Shown one piece after another: positions 41,201-52,466 of a DNA stretch of 64,000 nucleotides. Below the pieces are notes generated by a model. The model had not been told where the DNA came from. It worked only from the letters and a program-made list of their open reading frames with translations, and searched no databases. The stretch is from Isochrysis galbana. Lineage: Eukaryota; Haptophyta; Isochrysidales; Isochrysidaceae. The DNA lies in assembly GCA_018136815.1 (NCBI GenBank), contig CM030932.1, forward strand, positions 5,866,407 through 5,930,406, read 5' to 3'. The position numbers were made by a program, and so were the translations under genes. Numbering within the stretch: position 1 is the first letter of the stretch; every line of letters begins with the position of its first letter.

Positions 41201-42264
41201 CTAGCTGTGAAAAACAGTGGGTGAGGGCTAAAAAGACATTAAAAACAGCTGTTTTTGGGAATCAAAAAAAACAGTAAAAAACAGTGCGAAAAACAGTGGG
41301 GCCACATATACCGCAAGGGGGCCTTTCCCCCCGCGCGGAACGCCTCCGCCTCCGCTCCTCGCTCCTCCGCGTCCTGCGTCCTACGCATACGTAGGCCGCC
41401 GCCGCCGCTGCCCCCTCCCCTCCCCTCGGCCGATGGCGAGCCGCTATCGGTGTTCACAACCCCAAGCCCACGCACGCGTCGCGATCCGCGCGCGTGGTGG
41501 TGGTGGTGGTGTGGTGGTGGCCGTGGTCCCGCGCGCACGCCGCGCTCGCGCGCGCCGCGCACGGGCGGCCCCCAGCCCCAGCCCCGCTCTAAAAAAACCT
41601 AAGATGTTGTAATAGTACTTATATGAGCTTACACTGTCAGTAACAGCTCCAAAATGCCAAACCACTGACCACTGATATCAGTTGTCAGTTTTTAGGACTA
41701 TTGTTAAAGCGAGGGTTCTACTATTAAAAGGGACTTCTTCCATCAATTACAAGCGCGGCGCGCGAACAGAACCCGCGAGGGCGGCCCAGCTCCTCCCTCC
41801 CTCGCTCTCCCCTTCACCCTCCATAGCTTCCATTCCCCCCGCTTGCCTAGCGTGCTGGCGCTCGCCTCCGACAATGAGGCGGAGGGTGGCGCCCTCACCG
41901 CGCTTGGAAGCCCGTCGCGAATCTCCCGGGCACGCTCCTGGAGTGGTCGGCTGTGGATGAAGCGGCTGCGCAAGTGGCGAGGGGCTGCCACATGGCGATG
42001 GTGCGCTCCACAGTGGCATGCAGGTAGTGGAGAGGGCGCGGCTGGCGCGGTCAGAAGTCGCACGCGCGCCCCCTCGCGCTCATTTCGGAACTGGAAGCTG
42101 GCTTAGCAGGAGTCCTCGCGCACGCGTAGGGATCGCACGAGCTAAGCTCTGGAGCAGCTGGCGCGGCAAAAGTCTCGTGCGCGCTAGCGTGGGGCCGCAC
42201 GCTCATCTCAGCAGGGAATTCAATAGCGATAGGCTCTCGCTCACTTTCCTCTCTTCCTGTCCCT
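41201..42264. other. GC-rich spacer, no supported gene
   Basis: Openings on both strands between 41240 and 42110 are Arg/Pro/Gly-rich and mutually overlapping. No domain was recognised. A GTGGTGGTGG run lies near 41500. Confidence 0.35.
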
Positions 42265-42580
42265 CCCACCTCCCTTCCTCCTTCTCTCTCTCTCTCTCTC
42301 TGTCCGTCTCTGTCTCTTTCTCTGCCTCTCTCTGTCTCTGTTTGTCTCTTTCTCTTCCTCCCTCCTTCCCTCTCTCTCTCCCTCCCTCCCTTTCCTCACT
42401 CCCTTTCCTCACTCACTCACTCACTCACTCACTCACTCACTCACTCTCACTGCCCCCCACCTTCCCCTCTCCCTCTCTCTCTCCATCCCCCTCTCCATCC
42501 CCATCCCTCTCTTTCTCCCTCTCTTTCTCTTTCTCTTTCACTTTCACTCACTCACGCACTTACTTACTCACTCATTCACT
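42265..42580. repeat. pyrimidine-rich low-complexity tract with TCAC repeats
   Basis: Impure CT/TCTG runs followed by (TCAC)n at about 42408-42445 and again near 42545-42590. The hAT element at 42592 is inserted in the last TCAC-type stretch. Confidence 0.85.
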
Positions 42581-42591
42581 CACTCACACAT

Positions 42592-43509
42592 CAGGGCCTG
42601 TAATTTAACGTTAATACGACGATTTTGCTGTTGAACATCGTCTCAAGGGAGGTGTTAATCTAGCCCCTCAAAAAAGGTGTTAATCATGGTATTAATCCTA
42701 CCCATATTTATAATGTGTAATCTATATATAGAACCCCCTATATACCTCCCCCCCCGGCCCCCGGTGCCTGTAGACACCTCGGAGTGCGAAGTGCGAACAG
42801 GTGTTCTCATTGATGAACGACTTGAAGACTTCCGAGCGCAACGCCCTTGGCCAGGCTAATAATCTCCGCAATTTGATGGTATGGCACACGGCTGCAAAAG
42901 ACCTGGCATGTGCTGACCTGCCCGTGATATCCATTCTCAAAAAGTTTCGCGAGTTGTCTTCCTCGTCAACGAAAGGCCGCTACGCGCACCGGCCGACCGA
43001 GCCTCCCGTTTATGATTACGAAGAGACGATGAGCCGAGAGCGGTGTGGGGCATCGCTTGTTGGGTGGTTTGTTAGTGTCGTATGGGGCAGTGTTCTCTGA
43101 TCATTGAATGAAGTCGTGTGCGCCGTGCATGCGCCTTGCGTTTACTCATTTCCTGCTGCTCTAGCTGGGCTCAGCGCTCAGCAGCGCGTTGTATGGCAAG
43201 TGTGCAAGTGTCAAGTGTCATAGGTGTGACAACAAAACATTTGATGATAGAAATGGAAGGTGGAAGGTGAATCGTATAACTATTTGGTTCTTACCCGCTC
43301 TGTATCAACCACGACCCAGGCCCGCCACAGTCACCCCACCCCCGGCCCTGGGCGCGCGCGCGCGCGCGTGCTGGGTTCAACGGCCGTGAAGCGGAGGTGT
43401 TAATCGCAACACCTCATTTGAAGAGGTGTTAATCAGGGATTAACACCAGCCGATTTTGGTGTTAATCCTGAGTGATTAACACCTGATTAACATTAAATTA
43501 CAGGCCCTG
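42592..43509. mobile_element. hAT DNA transposon, internally deleted, with 8-bp target duplication
   Basis: 918 bp with inverted ends CAGGGCCTGTAATTTAA (Y)GTTAAT and the direct repeat TCACACAT on both sides (42584-42591 and 43510-43517), the 8-bp duplication typical of hAT insertion. AGGTGTTAATC motifs repeat inside both ends, as expected for subterminal transposase sites. A piece of hAT transposase survives within, so this is a deletion product of an autonomous element rather than an unrelated MITE. A perfect target duplication means little change since insertion. Confidence 0.92.
42792..43100 (+). pseudogene. C-terminal piece of a hAT transposase
   Basis: Reads CEQVFSLMNDLKTSERNALG, RNLMVWHTAAKDLACADLPV, then a tail HRPTEPPVYDYEE, stopping at 43098-43100. 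CER/QVFSLMNDLKT is the conserved hAT dimerisation motif. Everything N-terminal is deleted (upstream codons are unrelated). The coding piece has no internal stop, in line with a young deletion. Confidence 0.75.
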
Positions 43510-43869
43510 TCACACATGCGCTTGCCAACGTACGTACTACTATGTAGTATGTACGGATGGCTTCTTACTTGCACTCTCGCGCGCGTGCGCCGCGCGACGC
43601 GGAAGCTGCTGTGACGCACGCTAGCGGCCAACGAGATGAGGCGTTCTCTATAGATAGTATAAGGTGTATAATAGACCGGAGTTTTGTTTTCAGGGCTTGC
43701 GAGCTGATACAAGGAACTGATATCAGTATTAGCTCCAAAACGGTGTGAGCTCGTAAGCTGATGCAACATCCTTGAAAAAAACAGTGGCAAAAACGGAGGG
43801 CGTTTGAAAAACAGTGAAAAACACTGTTTCTGGCCTCCCGAAAAAAAACACTGTTTCTGTCTTTCACAG
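43510..43869. other. spacer, no gene recognised
   Basis: Short openings only; AAACAGTG runs near 43780-43860 resemble those at 41210-41300. Confidence 0.35.
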
Positions 43870-44170
43870 CTAGGTGCCGGACGCGCTGCGCGCCCGTTTT
43901 CGACGATCCATCCGGCGGGGGGGGGCCGCCAGACACCAAATGCACAGGGGCCACCCGGACAGTCACGCCAATCGGGCGGGTCACGCGCCGAAATCTCGTG
44001 GAAATCAGCCATTCGTCGTCCGTGGAGCCCATTCGACGTTTGACGTCTTCGAGGGAGGCCCTGAGACCTGAGAGCCCAACTTCGAACTCATACCGGGCGC
44101 GCTGCGCGCCCGTTTTCGACGATCCATCCGGATGGGGGGCCCCGCCAGACACCAAATACACAGGGGCCAC
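43870..44170 (-). repeat. two reversed units of the 200-bp satellite
   Basis: The units contain CGCCCGTTTTCGACGATCCA (43889 and 44109) and GACACCAAATGCACAGGGG or its variant, spaced by 220 bp. Same family as 31455-33600 but on the other strand and without recognisable TAGGGCGG termini. Confidence 0.75.
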
Positions 44171-44389
44171 CCATCGCGGGGGAAGGGCTCCGTTGCCGAT
44201 GAGGGCTACGGACCATAGCACTAAAGTTATACCCGCACAACAAGAAAAACTCTAACGCATATCCACCACCTCTATCCCACTTCTATGGTCAGCACTAGGG
44301 TTAAACAAACACAGGCAAAGAACTCTTACAGTATCTTTCATTTTTGCTTGTAGCCCCTGCATTGTATCTTTTGACTAGGACCCCCAACC

Positions 44390-44613
44390 TCACTCATCTT
44401 CGCTTTCTTCCCTCGCCCCTCTCTCTCCCTCCCTCCCTCCTCCCCCTCCCCCTCCCTGGGTGTCTCTCTCCTCCTCTCTCTATCCTCCCTTCCTCCTCCC
44501 TCCCTGCCTCTCCCTGTCCTTCTCCTCTCTCTACCTCCCTTCCCCTCCCTTTCCCTCCTCTCCTCCCTCCCTCTCCCTCCCTCCCTCCGCTCCTCTCTCT
44601 CCCTCCCTGGGTG
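44390..44613. repeat. impure CT/CCCT low-complexity tract
   Basis: Continuous pyrimidine-rich sequence of CTCCCT and CTCT units, ending at the left arm of the inverted repeat at 44614. Confidence 0.8.
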
Positions 44614-45125
<512 letters not shown>

Positions 45126-48100
45126 GGAGGGGCAGGCTGCGCTGGAGGGACATTTCAACCCTAGACCTCGACCGCGTCCAGCGAGAGGTGCAGTTTTCCT
45201 CACCTCTTGCTCTCGCTCCCTCTCCTCTTTCCCTTGCTCCCTGTTTCCCCGCAACCCCCCCACATTCCCTCCTCATCTCCTTGCTGGCTTTGACTGCGCG
45301 CACACTCTTTGTTACCGCTGCTTGCTTCTCTACCCTCTTTCGCCCCCTTGATCGCTCACCCTCTCACCTCTTGATCTCTGCGGTTTTACCTCTCCCACTC
45401 TTTACTCCGGCCCACCGCCTTGCCCACTCTGTCCTCTAGATGCACGGGGGGGGGCAGGCGCGAGATAGGTCCCATCTATCGACCGCCACTCACCCGCTAC
45501 CCGCCTCCGTCCCCTCCTCCATGCAGTGCGATATCGACACGCTCGAGGGGCACCTCGAGGACCTCGCGTTTGCGCACATCTCGGAGGGCGACCTGGCATG
45601 GCTTACAGAGTCGGGGTTTGCCCAGCTCTTCCGTGTGATGCAGATGTTGATAGAGTACCTTCTCTACGTGCAAAATGCTCTGCACAATCGGAATATTGAG
45701 CTGGAGACGCAGGCCAGCCACGCAAATTCGCAGGTGGCGACAATGCAAGCACAGCTTGTCGAGCAGGCACTCTACTCGGGAGTGCTCGAGTCACGGATCT
45801 CCGGTAAGCCTGTGGCACCAGGACTCGAAGGCAGCATTAGGTCGCCCGCGACTATGGTGCCACCTGTAAGAGGGGCACATACCGGTAGCATTCCGCATTA
45901 CGGCATCCCGTCGGTGCCGTCCGCCGCGATACCTTCATTTCGCCATGACGGCCCAGCGCCCCGTGATAGCCCTGCACAATGCGCCTTGTGTTTCAAGCTC
46001 TTCGAGTCCAATGCCTTCCTCTCGGCCCATATGCAGCGACGACACCCAAGGTTTGCAGCTCACGTACCACCCGCGGACGCCACAGCCGACTTTCCGGCCG
46101 CCCCAGGCACTTGCACCGCACCGCCCGGCAGAGGACAGATGCCTGCAGACATGCCGCTGCCTGTCGTCGATGTTGATGTGCCGGACCAAAGTTTGGTGGA
46201 TTCTATTGCCCAGGAGTTGGCCGACGCCATGGCGCCGCTCATGCCGTCCGGCGCTCCAACCGATCCCTACTTTCTCGATGGTCCGATGCGGGTGAGCGAA
46301 TCGGTCGCGGCGGGATCCTTCACAGGTCAGCAGCCGTCCAACGAGGGCTGGGGCATGCCTCCACCCATGTATGGCCATGACATTGCTTGCAGCGATTCAG
46401 TCCCGAGTGAATTGTATCATCATAGGGACCAGGTCCACATGCCTGATCCTCACACGATGGGAGGGGACGAAGGCTACCTAGCGGCTGGCCCGGAACAGTA
46501 CCGGGGAGAGGAACATGCCAACGCCGAGGCCCAAGAGGGCTCGGCGCACGATGCGGCAATCAGGGGCGCGCAGGTGAACTCGCAACTCGAGAAAGAGCTG
46601 CGTGCTAGGGCGGCTGCGGCAGAGGCAGCTGCGGCAGAGGCCGCCGCAGCGGTAGAGGCGGGGGCGGCTGTTGAAGCCAAGATCTCGGGCCTAGCGCGCG
46701 ACTTGGAAAAGCGCCTTGAGGAGCAAAGCGCCTCACTCCGCCGCGCCATCGAGGAGGCCACAGCAGCCCGGGTGGCGGAAGCGTCAGCAGCTGCAGCTGA
46801 AGTGGCGGCAGCGGAGCGTCGCGCACTGGAGGAGGAGAGCCGCACCGCTCGCGATGAAACTCTCCGTGCTCACGAGGCCGCGGCCGCTGCCGCTCGCGAG
46901 GCCCAGCAGGCCGTGGCTGAGATGCGGGCTGCAGTTGAGGAGACGCGCCGTTCAGCACTTCTCACTGATGCGGTCTGTGGTGACGCGAGGTCCTCGCATT
47001 CACGGGGCTTGCTTGGTGACATGATGCTCGAAGACGGCGATGGCAGGGCTTCGCGGGAGGGTGCCACTGAAACGCCGTCCAATGGCGACACCGCCGCCTC
47101 GGGTGTCTCGTCGCAGGCCAACGCCAATGCGAATGATGCCATATCGCGCGCTGAGCTCATTCGTCGCGAGATGGCAGCCGCCGAGCGCGAGGCGGAACGG
47201 GAGAGATTATTGGCCGAGCGTGACGCGGTCAACCAAGCTGCAATTGAGGCCCTCCGCTCCGAGGTACAGCGGTTGGCATCGAGAGATGCTGCCGCAGCGG
47301 GCGTCTGTCATATCGCAGCACCGCCTGGTGAGATGCCTGCCTTGCGCAAGCAAGATCGGCCCGAAGAGCCGCAGGAAGAAGGTGGCGTGCCGGTGAGGAT
47401 GGAGCCGTCGAGCACTGCCATCGAGAGCTTGCGTCCTCATATGCAACTGCCTCCAGCTCGGGCCGAGTCGCCGACTCCCCCAACGTCCACCGCGGTGAGG
47501 GCGATCAGTCCCGTTGACTCATCCGACTCTGAGGCGGAAGCTGCGGCCATTGGCCAAGATGGTAGGATGCAGACCTCGGACGACCCTGTCAACCAAGCTG
47601 CGGATCAAGCGAATCAGGGACCCTCCCCACACGCTTCGCTTGATGATGCAAGGCTACGGGCCGGAGAGAATGAAACTGCGGCAGAGAACGACGCTTCATC
47701 GGGCGTCCGTGGCGTTCCTCCATCGGTAGATTCTGCCATCGCCGCCGCACCGGCTGGGCAAGTAGGCGATACGAATTCGTGTGCCGCGCCTCCTACGGTT
47801 GCCACGCCAGTGACTCCGCTTGTGTTGAACGCCGATGCCGAGGCAGAACCTGACAGGGCTGTCGAAACTGCCACGGAGAGCCAAGGGGCAAGTCGCGTTG
47901 ATTGGCCTCGAAATGTAAATCGTGTGGAGGCGGCTCGGACAGCGGACCCGCCACATGGCGAACTGGTAATGCGGGATCAGGATGCAGGCGGCGCCGCCGA
48001 CGGAGCGGCGCAGCAAGCTTCACGCGTCCTTGCTCGGACCGGCCGCTATGCAGATGACCCGCGTGTTCATGTGCCCGGTGAGCTGCTCCCCTCCAATTGT

Positions 48101-49028
48101 GGCTTTGTGCACTCCAAACAAGAGTGGGACGACGAGCGTGCCGAAAGTGAGGCGCAGTTGCAGCAGGAGCTCGGGGAGTGGGATGCTCTCGCCAAGTGCC
48201 CGCTGTCAGACCTAGAGCTCGAGCGCCTCATCGAGGCAAAGCGGAAGGACTCCGAGGAGCAGGCCGCCTTCGCCAAGGACGCTTGCGTGCGGGAACGTGC
48301 GCTCGTAGAGCAACGACTCGAAGCGCTTGTCCGCGCCAACTGGAAAGATGGCAAGCCAGGATCTGCGGGTGATCCGGAAATGCGGACTATTGCCAAGGAA
48401 GATGCCTCGGCCATTTCCACGGGAACACGCACTGCGTCGCCCACTGTCGCTGCAGCCGCCACGTTGGCATCCTTGGAGACCGTCTCATATGCATCTTCCT
48501 ACCCTCCGACACCGCCTAGAGTTCTCCCGCCGCCCATGCCTATGTCGTCTACATGGACATCTCAGCCATCAAAACTGAAGCCCTCGGGTCTAGGTGCATC
48601 TGAATGGAAGTCCTCGAAACGTTTGTCCTCTAGTCCATTTCGCGCCCTTAGCGAGCCGTCCACCAGCTCTCCAATGACGCAGACTGAATCCTCGACTATG
48701 GCGACTGCGGTGCAGCCGCTACCTCAGGCGGTACTCGCTCCGCCCACTTGCAAGCCTGCTGCCCGTAGCGTAGGCAATGACAGTGACTCATCGGATGACG
48801 GGCCGGCCTTATCCCTGCTAGGATCACCTTACCATTCGTCCGCTGCGCGTGCGAATGCTCTCGCCGCATTTGCGCAACAAGGCAATGCCATGTCACACCG
48901 CAACTCCGTGAACATGGGCCGTCTCTCGGCAGAAGAGCACGTTCCCTTGAGCCCATATTCCTTAGGTAGTTCCTCGAAGGGCGATGATCAAGTCCGGACC
49001 TTCAACGCAGATGAATTGAGCGACGATT

Positions 49029-49206
49029 GAAAGTAGGCGCCTTAGAAATGTTGCGGCAGCGGCCACTCAAATGAGCGAGGTGTACAACCCTGGCTATCTG
49101 AGCGTCTCACAGCTGCTTGAAAGTAGGCGCCCCTGGAACGTTGCAGCTGGTCAAGTGAGCGAAGTGTCCAACCCTGCCTGTCTGAGCCGCTCTGCCGCTG
49201 TTCTCG
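49029..49206. repeat. imperfect 90-bp tandem duplication at the DZIP1-like stop codon
   Basis: GAAAGTAGGCGCC through GAGCGAGGTGTACAACCCTG to GTCTCACAGCTGCTT is repeated with changes from 49119 (GAAAGTAGGCGCCCCTGGAA). The first copy begins in the stop codon. Confidence 0.8.
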
Positions 49207-50022
49207 TATTTACTTACTTGGAGGTCAGGGGCCAATGGAGGCGGGGGTCCACGAAGTCGGTCGCCCATTATGGGGGTTCCTAGAAATGAGAATTCTGCAT
49301 CGTACCACGTGCCGTTTAACTCTTGGAACCTATTTATAGGATAAGACGGGACGGAGGCCGCCGCCGGCTCGGTGACGCAAGAGGAAGAGGGAGGAATAGA
49401 AAAAGAGCACCGGGTGGGTTGTCGAATCGGAATCGAGCGTTTCCGGAGGGCACGCAGCCACTCCGTTGCGAGGGGCACCGGCGGCTAGCGCGGCGCTTCA
49501 TTGAACTCCCATCCTAGCCGGTCGCCGGGGAGCGGGAAGGGGTTTTGGATATTGGATTTCCCATTCCTAGCGCTCTCCCTAGCGCGTCACCGTCCCAATC
49601 CCACGTTTGCCATTCTTTCTCTCAACAAATGGAGTTGCCCGACCTAATGGGAATATCGCGGTGGTGCCCACGAGGCAACCACCGCGGCTAGGGCGAGGCA
49701 GAGCACCATCGCCGATCGATCGCATCGCCGACCCAATTCCTCAGGATAAAATTCTCACGCACGCACATTCACATAAACGCACGCGAAACTAACAGTAACA
49801 AAGTAAAAGCGTGCGGGGAAATTTCTGTGACGCAAGAATGCCCCGCACGGACTCGAAACGCCCGCGAGGGGGAAGTGAGAAGCAGAGACCTCAGTATAAA
49901 CATACAGAGGTTAGAATGAGCATCCACGATGCATGAGCATGAGATGGAGGTATCCATGATTCAACGTGGCTAGCGGGGTCACCCCTAGCTAGGGATGCCC
50001 CCTGTCACCCTTAGCCTTCCTG
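49207..50022. other. spacer, nothing recognised
   Basis: Contains a G-rich part at 49220-49520 and CACG/CATA-rich stretches near 49760-49800. Short openings lack family likeness. Confidence 0.35.
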
Positions 50023-50145
50023 TTGACAGCGGAAGCCCTAACGCGAGCGATCAACGAGGGCGAAAACATCGCAGGCATTATCATAAACGGTGCGGAGCTC
50101 AAGATCAAGATAAGCCAATTTGCGGGCATGACACACAGCTACTGG
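50023..50145 (+). pseudogene. fragment of a LINE-type reverse transcriptase
   Basis: The stretch LTRAINEGENIAGIIINGAE followed by LKIKISQFAGMTHSYW matches the segment leading to the catalytic motif of non-LTR reverse transcriptases, usually ...I-x-G-x-EIKISQ-[FY]-ADDT. Here the two aspartates are gone (AGMT), so it is dead. No neighbouring LINE domains are visible. Confidence 0.5.
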
Positions 50146-50149
50146 CGGC

Positions 50150-50460
50150 GGACTACGACGGACGACAGCCTTAAAACGCTCATTAAAATGGGTCGATACA
50201 AACACCTCATGGAAGAGCAAGGATAATTCGTACGACATCGATTCTGGACTCGCCGTTGGTGCCCCGAGCTACATACAGATTCAGTTACCTACACAAATGA
50301 CCTTGGCTGGATTGATGCTGTTGTGCGACGACACTGCCCAAGGTTCGTATCCTAATTCACTTGAAGTGCAAGCCAGCAATGACGGGAGTGCTTGGCAGAG
50401 CATTCACAGTGTGTCAGAACCATTGGGCGTGACGTCTTCTCAACCCAAGTTTAAAAGATG
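50150..50460 (+). pseudogene. discoidin (F5/8-type C)-like domain fragment
   Basis: One plus-strand frame reads ALKRSLKWVDTNTSWKSKDN, SYDIDSGLAVGAPSYIQIQL, MTLAGLMLLCDDTAQGSYPN and SLEVQASNDGSAWQSIHSV. The pattern of a ligand-binding beta sandwich with SNDG-x-x-W near its end fits F5/8 type C-like domains seen in algal and viral proteins. There is no start codon before it and it ends at 50460, so this is an exon or remnant. Moderate to low certainty. Confidence 0.35.
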
Positions 50461-50496
50461 CCCAATCATCTGGCACCGTAGACGCCTCGGCGAGCT

Positions 50497-51888
50497 CTAG
50501 GACTGGAGCACACGAGTCGCAAACTTGGCGTAGAGCTCGCGCGTCTTTAGCGTGCGTCCGTTCTTGCGGTAGGAGTCGCACTGAGCGCTCGTGGGGTCGA
50601 CGCTCTCGTGCACGTACCATTCGAGATTCGAGGCGCGCAGATCGTGAGCGTTGCCGTTCTTCGTGCGCACGTCGCCGGCGTCGAATCGGAGTTTCGGCAC
50701 GAAGCATACGGCGATCATCCACTTGAGCGAGGTGCAATGTTGCGCCTTTGTAATTGGCTCGCGCAAGTAGACGTAGCTCGTGAGGCGCCGAGTGCCCGGC
50801 TTGTCTTTCGGAGAGCGCCACGCGCCCCAATTCGACACCTCGTACCCGAACCACGACGGGTGCGTGCGCCACACCTCGACGCCGTCGTCGTACGCCTCCG
50901 GCGCAACGTAGGCGCTTCGGAAGCGTTCCAACGTCGCCTTGTACGGCTCGAGGATCTCACGCAGCCACGGCGCGGGGGCCTCGTCGTAAATTGTGCACAC
51001 GTGCAGGTTCCGAGCTCGATTGTCGCTCACGACGCCATTCGAGTGCCGGATCGGCCCACTCACCCAGCCGTGGAACGCCGAGGCGATCAGCTCGTCGACG
51101 TAGACGAGCTCGCCCCTGATATTGACGCGCGTGCGCGTGCGTTCACGGGATTCTTTCTTATCGTCGAGCTCGATCCCGGAGCTCGCGTTGCGAAGGAAGC
51201 CGTTATCTGACGCCTCGTACCCGTCCGGAACGCGCGGGTGCTTTACGGGCCTCCACTCGATCTGCCTCTGCCGCTTGACGGGTTGTTTAACTTCTACAAT
51301 CGGTGCGTCGCCTTCCTCCGTATCAGCCTCGCTCAGACGGGAGGGCGAAGGCATCGGGTGATCGGAATCCCACCACGACGGGTCCACGACATCTTTGCAC
51401 ACCTCCTTGATGTAGTCGCACACCGTCACTTGGATGTGGCTCGTGTCGCCGAACGACGTGGGCAAGGGCTCTAGGCCCCACCGATTCTCCTCGTATTGTT
51501 TTATGTTGCGTTCCCGTAGGATCCGCTTGCGCTCCGCGGGAGGCACCTCGAGCAACTCCCAGTCGTCCTCTTCCATGTTCTCGAGCTCGCTGCGTGGAGG
51601 CAGGGCGCAGAGCACACGCAGATTCTCGACGCGGCAATCCTTCAAGTCGCCGTTCACGTGCTCGATGCGCTTCCCCGGCTCCCACCCGAGGAAGGCTCCG
51701 GCGATGATGTGTTCGACGGGACTGATACAGTTGCCAATCTTGACACGCGTGCGCTTGACGTTCGACTCCTTGATAAAGCTGAGCTCGCGCAGGGTCTTGG
51801 CGTTGCGCACACGCCCATCGCTCGAGGCCTCGTACAGCTGGGTGTTGCTCGAGGGCAGCTGGCTCTGCGGCACGGCGCGCCACTCCAT
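50497..51888 (-). CDS. NUMOD4/HNH-like protein with three repeated units
   Basis: 463 residues, intronless. Three copies of a NUMOD4-HNH-type unit. Unit 1 is at about residues 1-100 (YEASSDGRVRNAKTLRELSF, IIAGAFLGWEPG, HVNGDLKDCRVENLRVL). Unit 2 is at about 210-300 (YEASDNGFLRNASSG, LIASAFHGWVSG, RHSNGVVSDNRARNLHV). Unit 3 is at about 340-430 (YEVSNWGAWRSPKDKP, WMIAVCFVP, KNGNAHDLRASNLEWY). Units 1 and 2 keep the central His-x-Asn-Gly of HNH motifs, unit 3 has Lys in place of the His. Such proteins act as homing endonucleases or DNA binders in phages and giant viruses, so transfer from a large DNA virus is possible. Cleavage activity is uncertain because the first HNH His is not clear. Three 40-bp tandem repeats lie upstream. 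Confidence 0.72.
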   Translation of the reverse strand: MEWRAVPQSQLPSSNTQLYEASSDGRVRNAKTLRELSFIKESNVKRTRVKIGNCISPVEHIIAGAFLGWEPGKRIEHVNGDLKDCRVENLRVLCALPPRSELENMEEDDWELLEVPPAERKRILRERNIKQYEENRWGLEPLPTSFGDTSHIQVTVCDYIKEVCKDVVDPSWWDSDHPMPSPSRLSEADTEEGDAPIVEVKQPVKRQRQIEWRPVKHPRVPDGYEASDNGFLRNASSGIELDDKKESRERTRTRVNIRGELVYVDELIASAFHGWVSGPIRHSNGVVSDNRARNLHVCTIYDEAPAPWLREILEPYKATLERFRSAYVAPEAYDDGVEVWRTHPSWFGYEVSNWGAWRSPKDKPGTRRLTSYVYLREPITKAQHCTSLKWMIAVCFVPKLRFDAGDVRTKNGNAHDLRASNLEWYVHESVDPTSAQCDSYRKNGRTLKTRELYAKFATRVLQS

Positions 51889-51945
51889 ATGGCTCGCTCG
51901 GGGAAGAGTCCGAGTGCACCTAGAATCGCACTCTTCACAGTGCCA

Positions 51946-52065
51946 AGGTAGTTTTATTGTAAAGAGTGCGCCTCACGACTATTGCAAGTAGTTTTATTGT
52001 AGAGAGTGTGCCTCACGACTATCGCAAGGAGTTTTATTGTAAAGAGTGCGCCTCACGAGTACCGC
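51946..52065. repeat. three 40-bp tandem repeats before the HNH-like gene
   Basis: GTTTTATTGTAAAGAGTGCG plus CCTCACGACTATTGCAAGTA recurs at 40-bp spacing (51951, 51991, 52031), starting about 60 bp upstream of the start codon at 51888. The position suits a promoter or 5' UTR element. No CRISPR-like spacers. Confidence 0.9.
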
Positions 52066-52466
52066 GAGCGCGAGTACTTTTGTAGACTGATCCGCGCGCA
52101 ACTACAATCTTGATCAGGATCCTAAGGAGTACTAGAGTCGAGTTTTATTTTAAACGCTTGCATTATACCTGAGAGGTTCACAAAAGCACCGAATCCCTTA
52201 TATACAGCGTCCATATGGGGGTAGTTGCCGGAAAAACAACCAAACTTGAGGTTGCACCCTCTTGCGGGGAGTGCATGTGAGTGCACTTGTCGGGGGCCTC
52301 CTCCGCCATCTGCATCTGGCTCACAACCTCGTGCTCCTCATTGACCCCCTGCGCCGCCTCAGCTCCGGCGAGGGTCGACGCGCTCATCATCCTTCCGGTT
52401 CCTGGGTCGCCACGGGGGCGATGATGCCGGGGTGGGCCCTCTCATCGGCAGACCACCTTAAACAGA
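52066..52466. other. divergent intergenic region
   Basis: Lies between the HNH-like gene (minus) and the NSUN2-like gene (plus), so both promoters should be here or in the 40-bp repeats. No gene. Confidence 0.4.

Noticed and set aside
41240..42110. Arg/Ala-rich frames as host genes
   Set aside because: No motif, overlap on both strands, and composition follows the local GC content.
51946..52065. Possible CRISPR array (40-bp repeats)
   Set aside because: The repeats are head to tail with no variable spacers, only three units, in eukaryote-like DNA.
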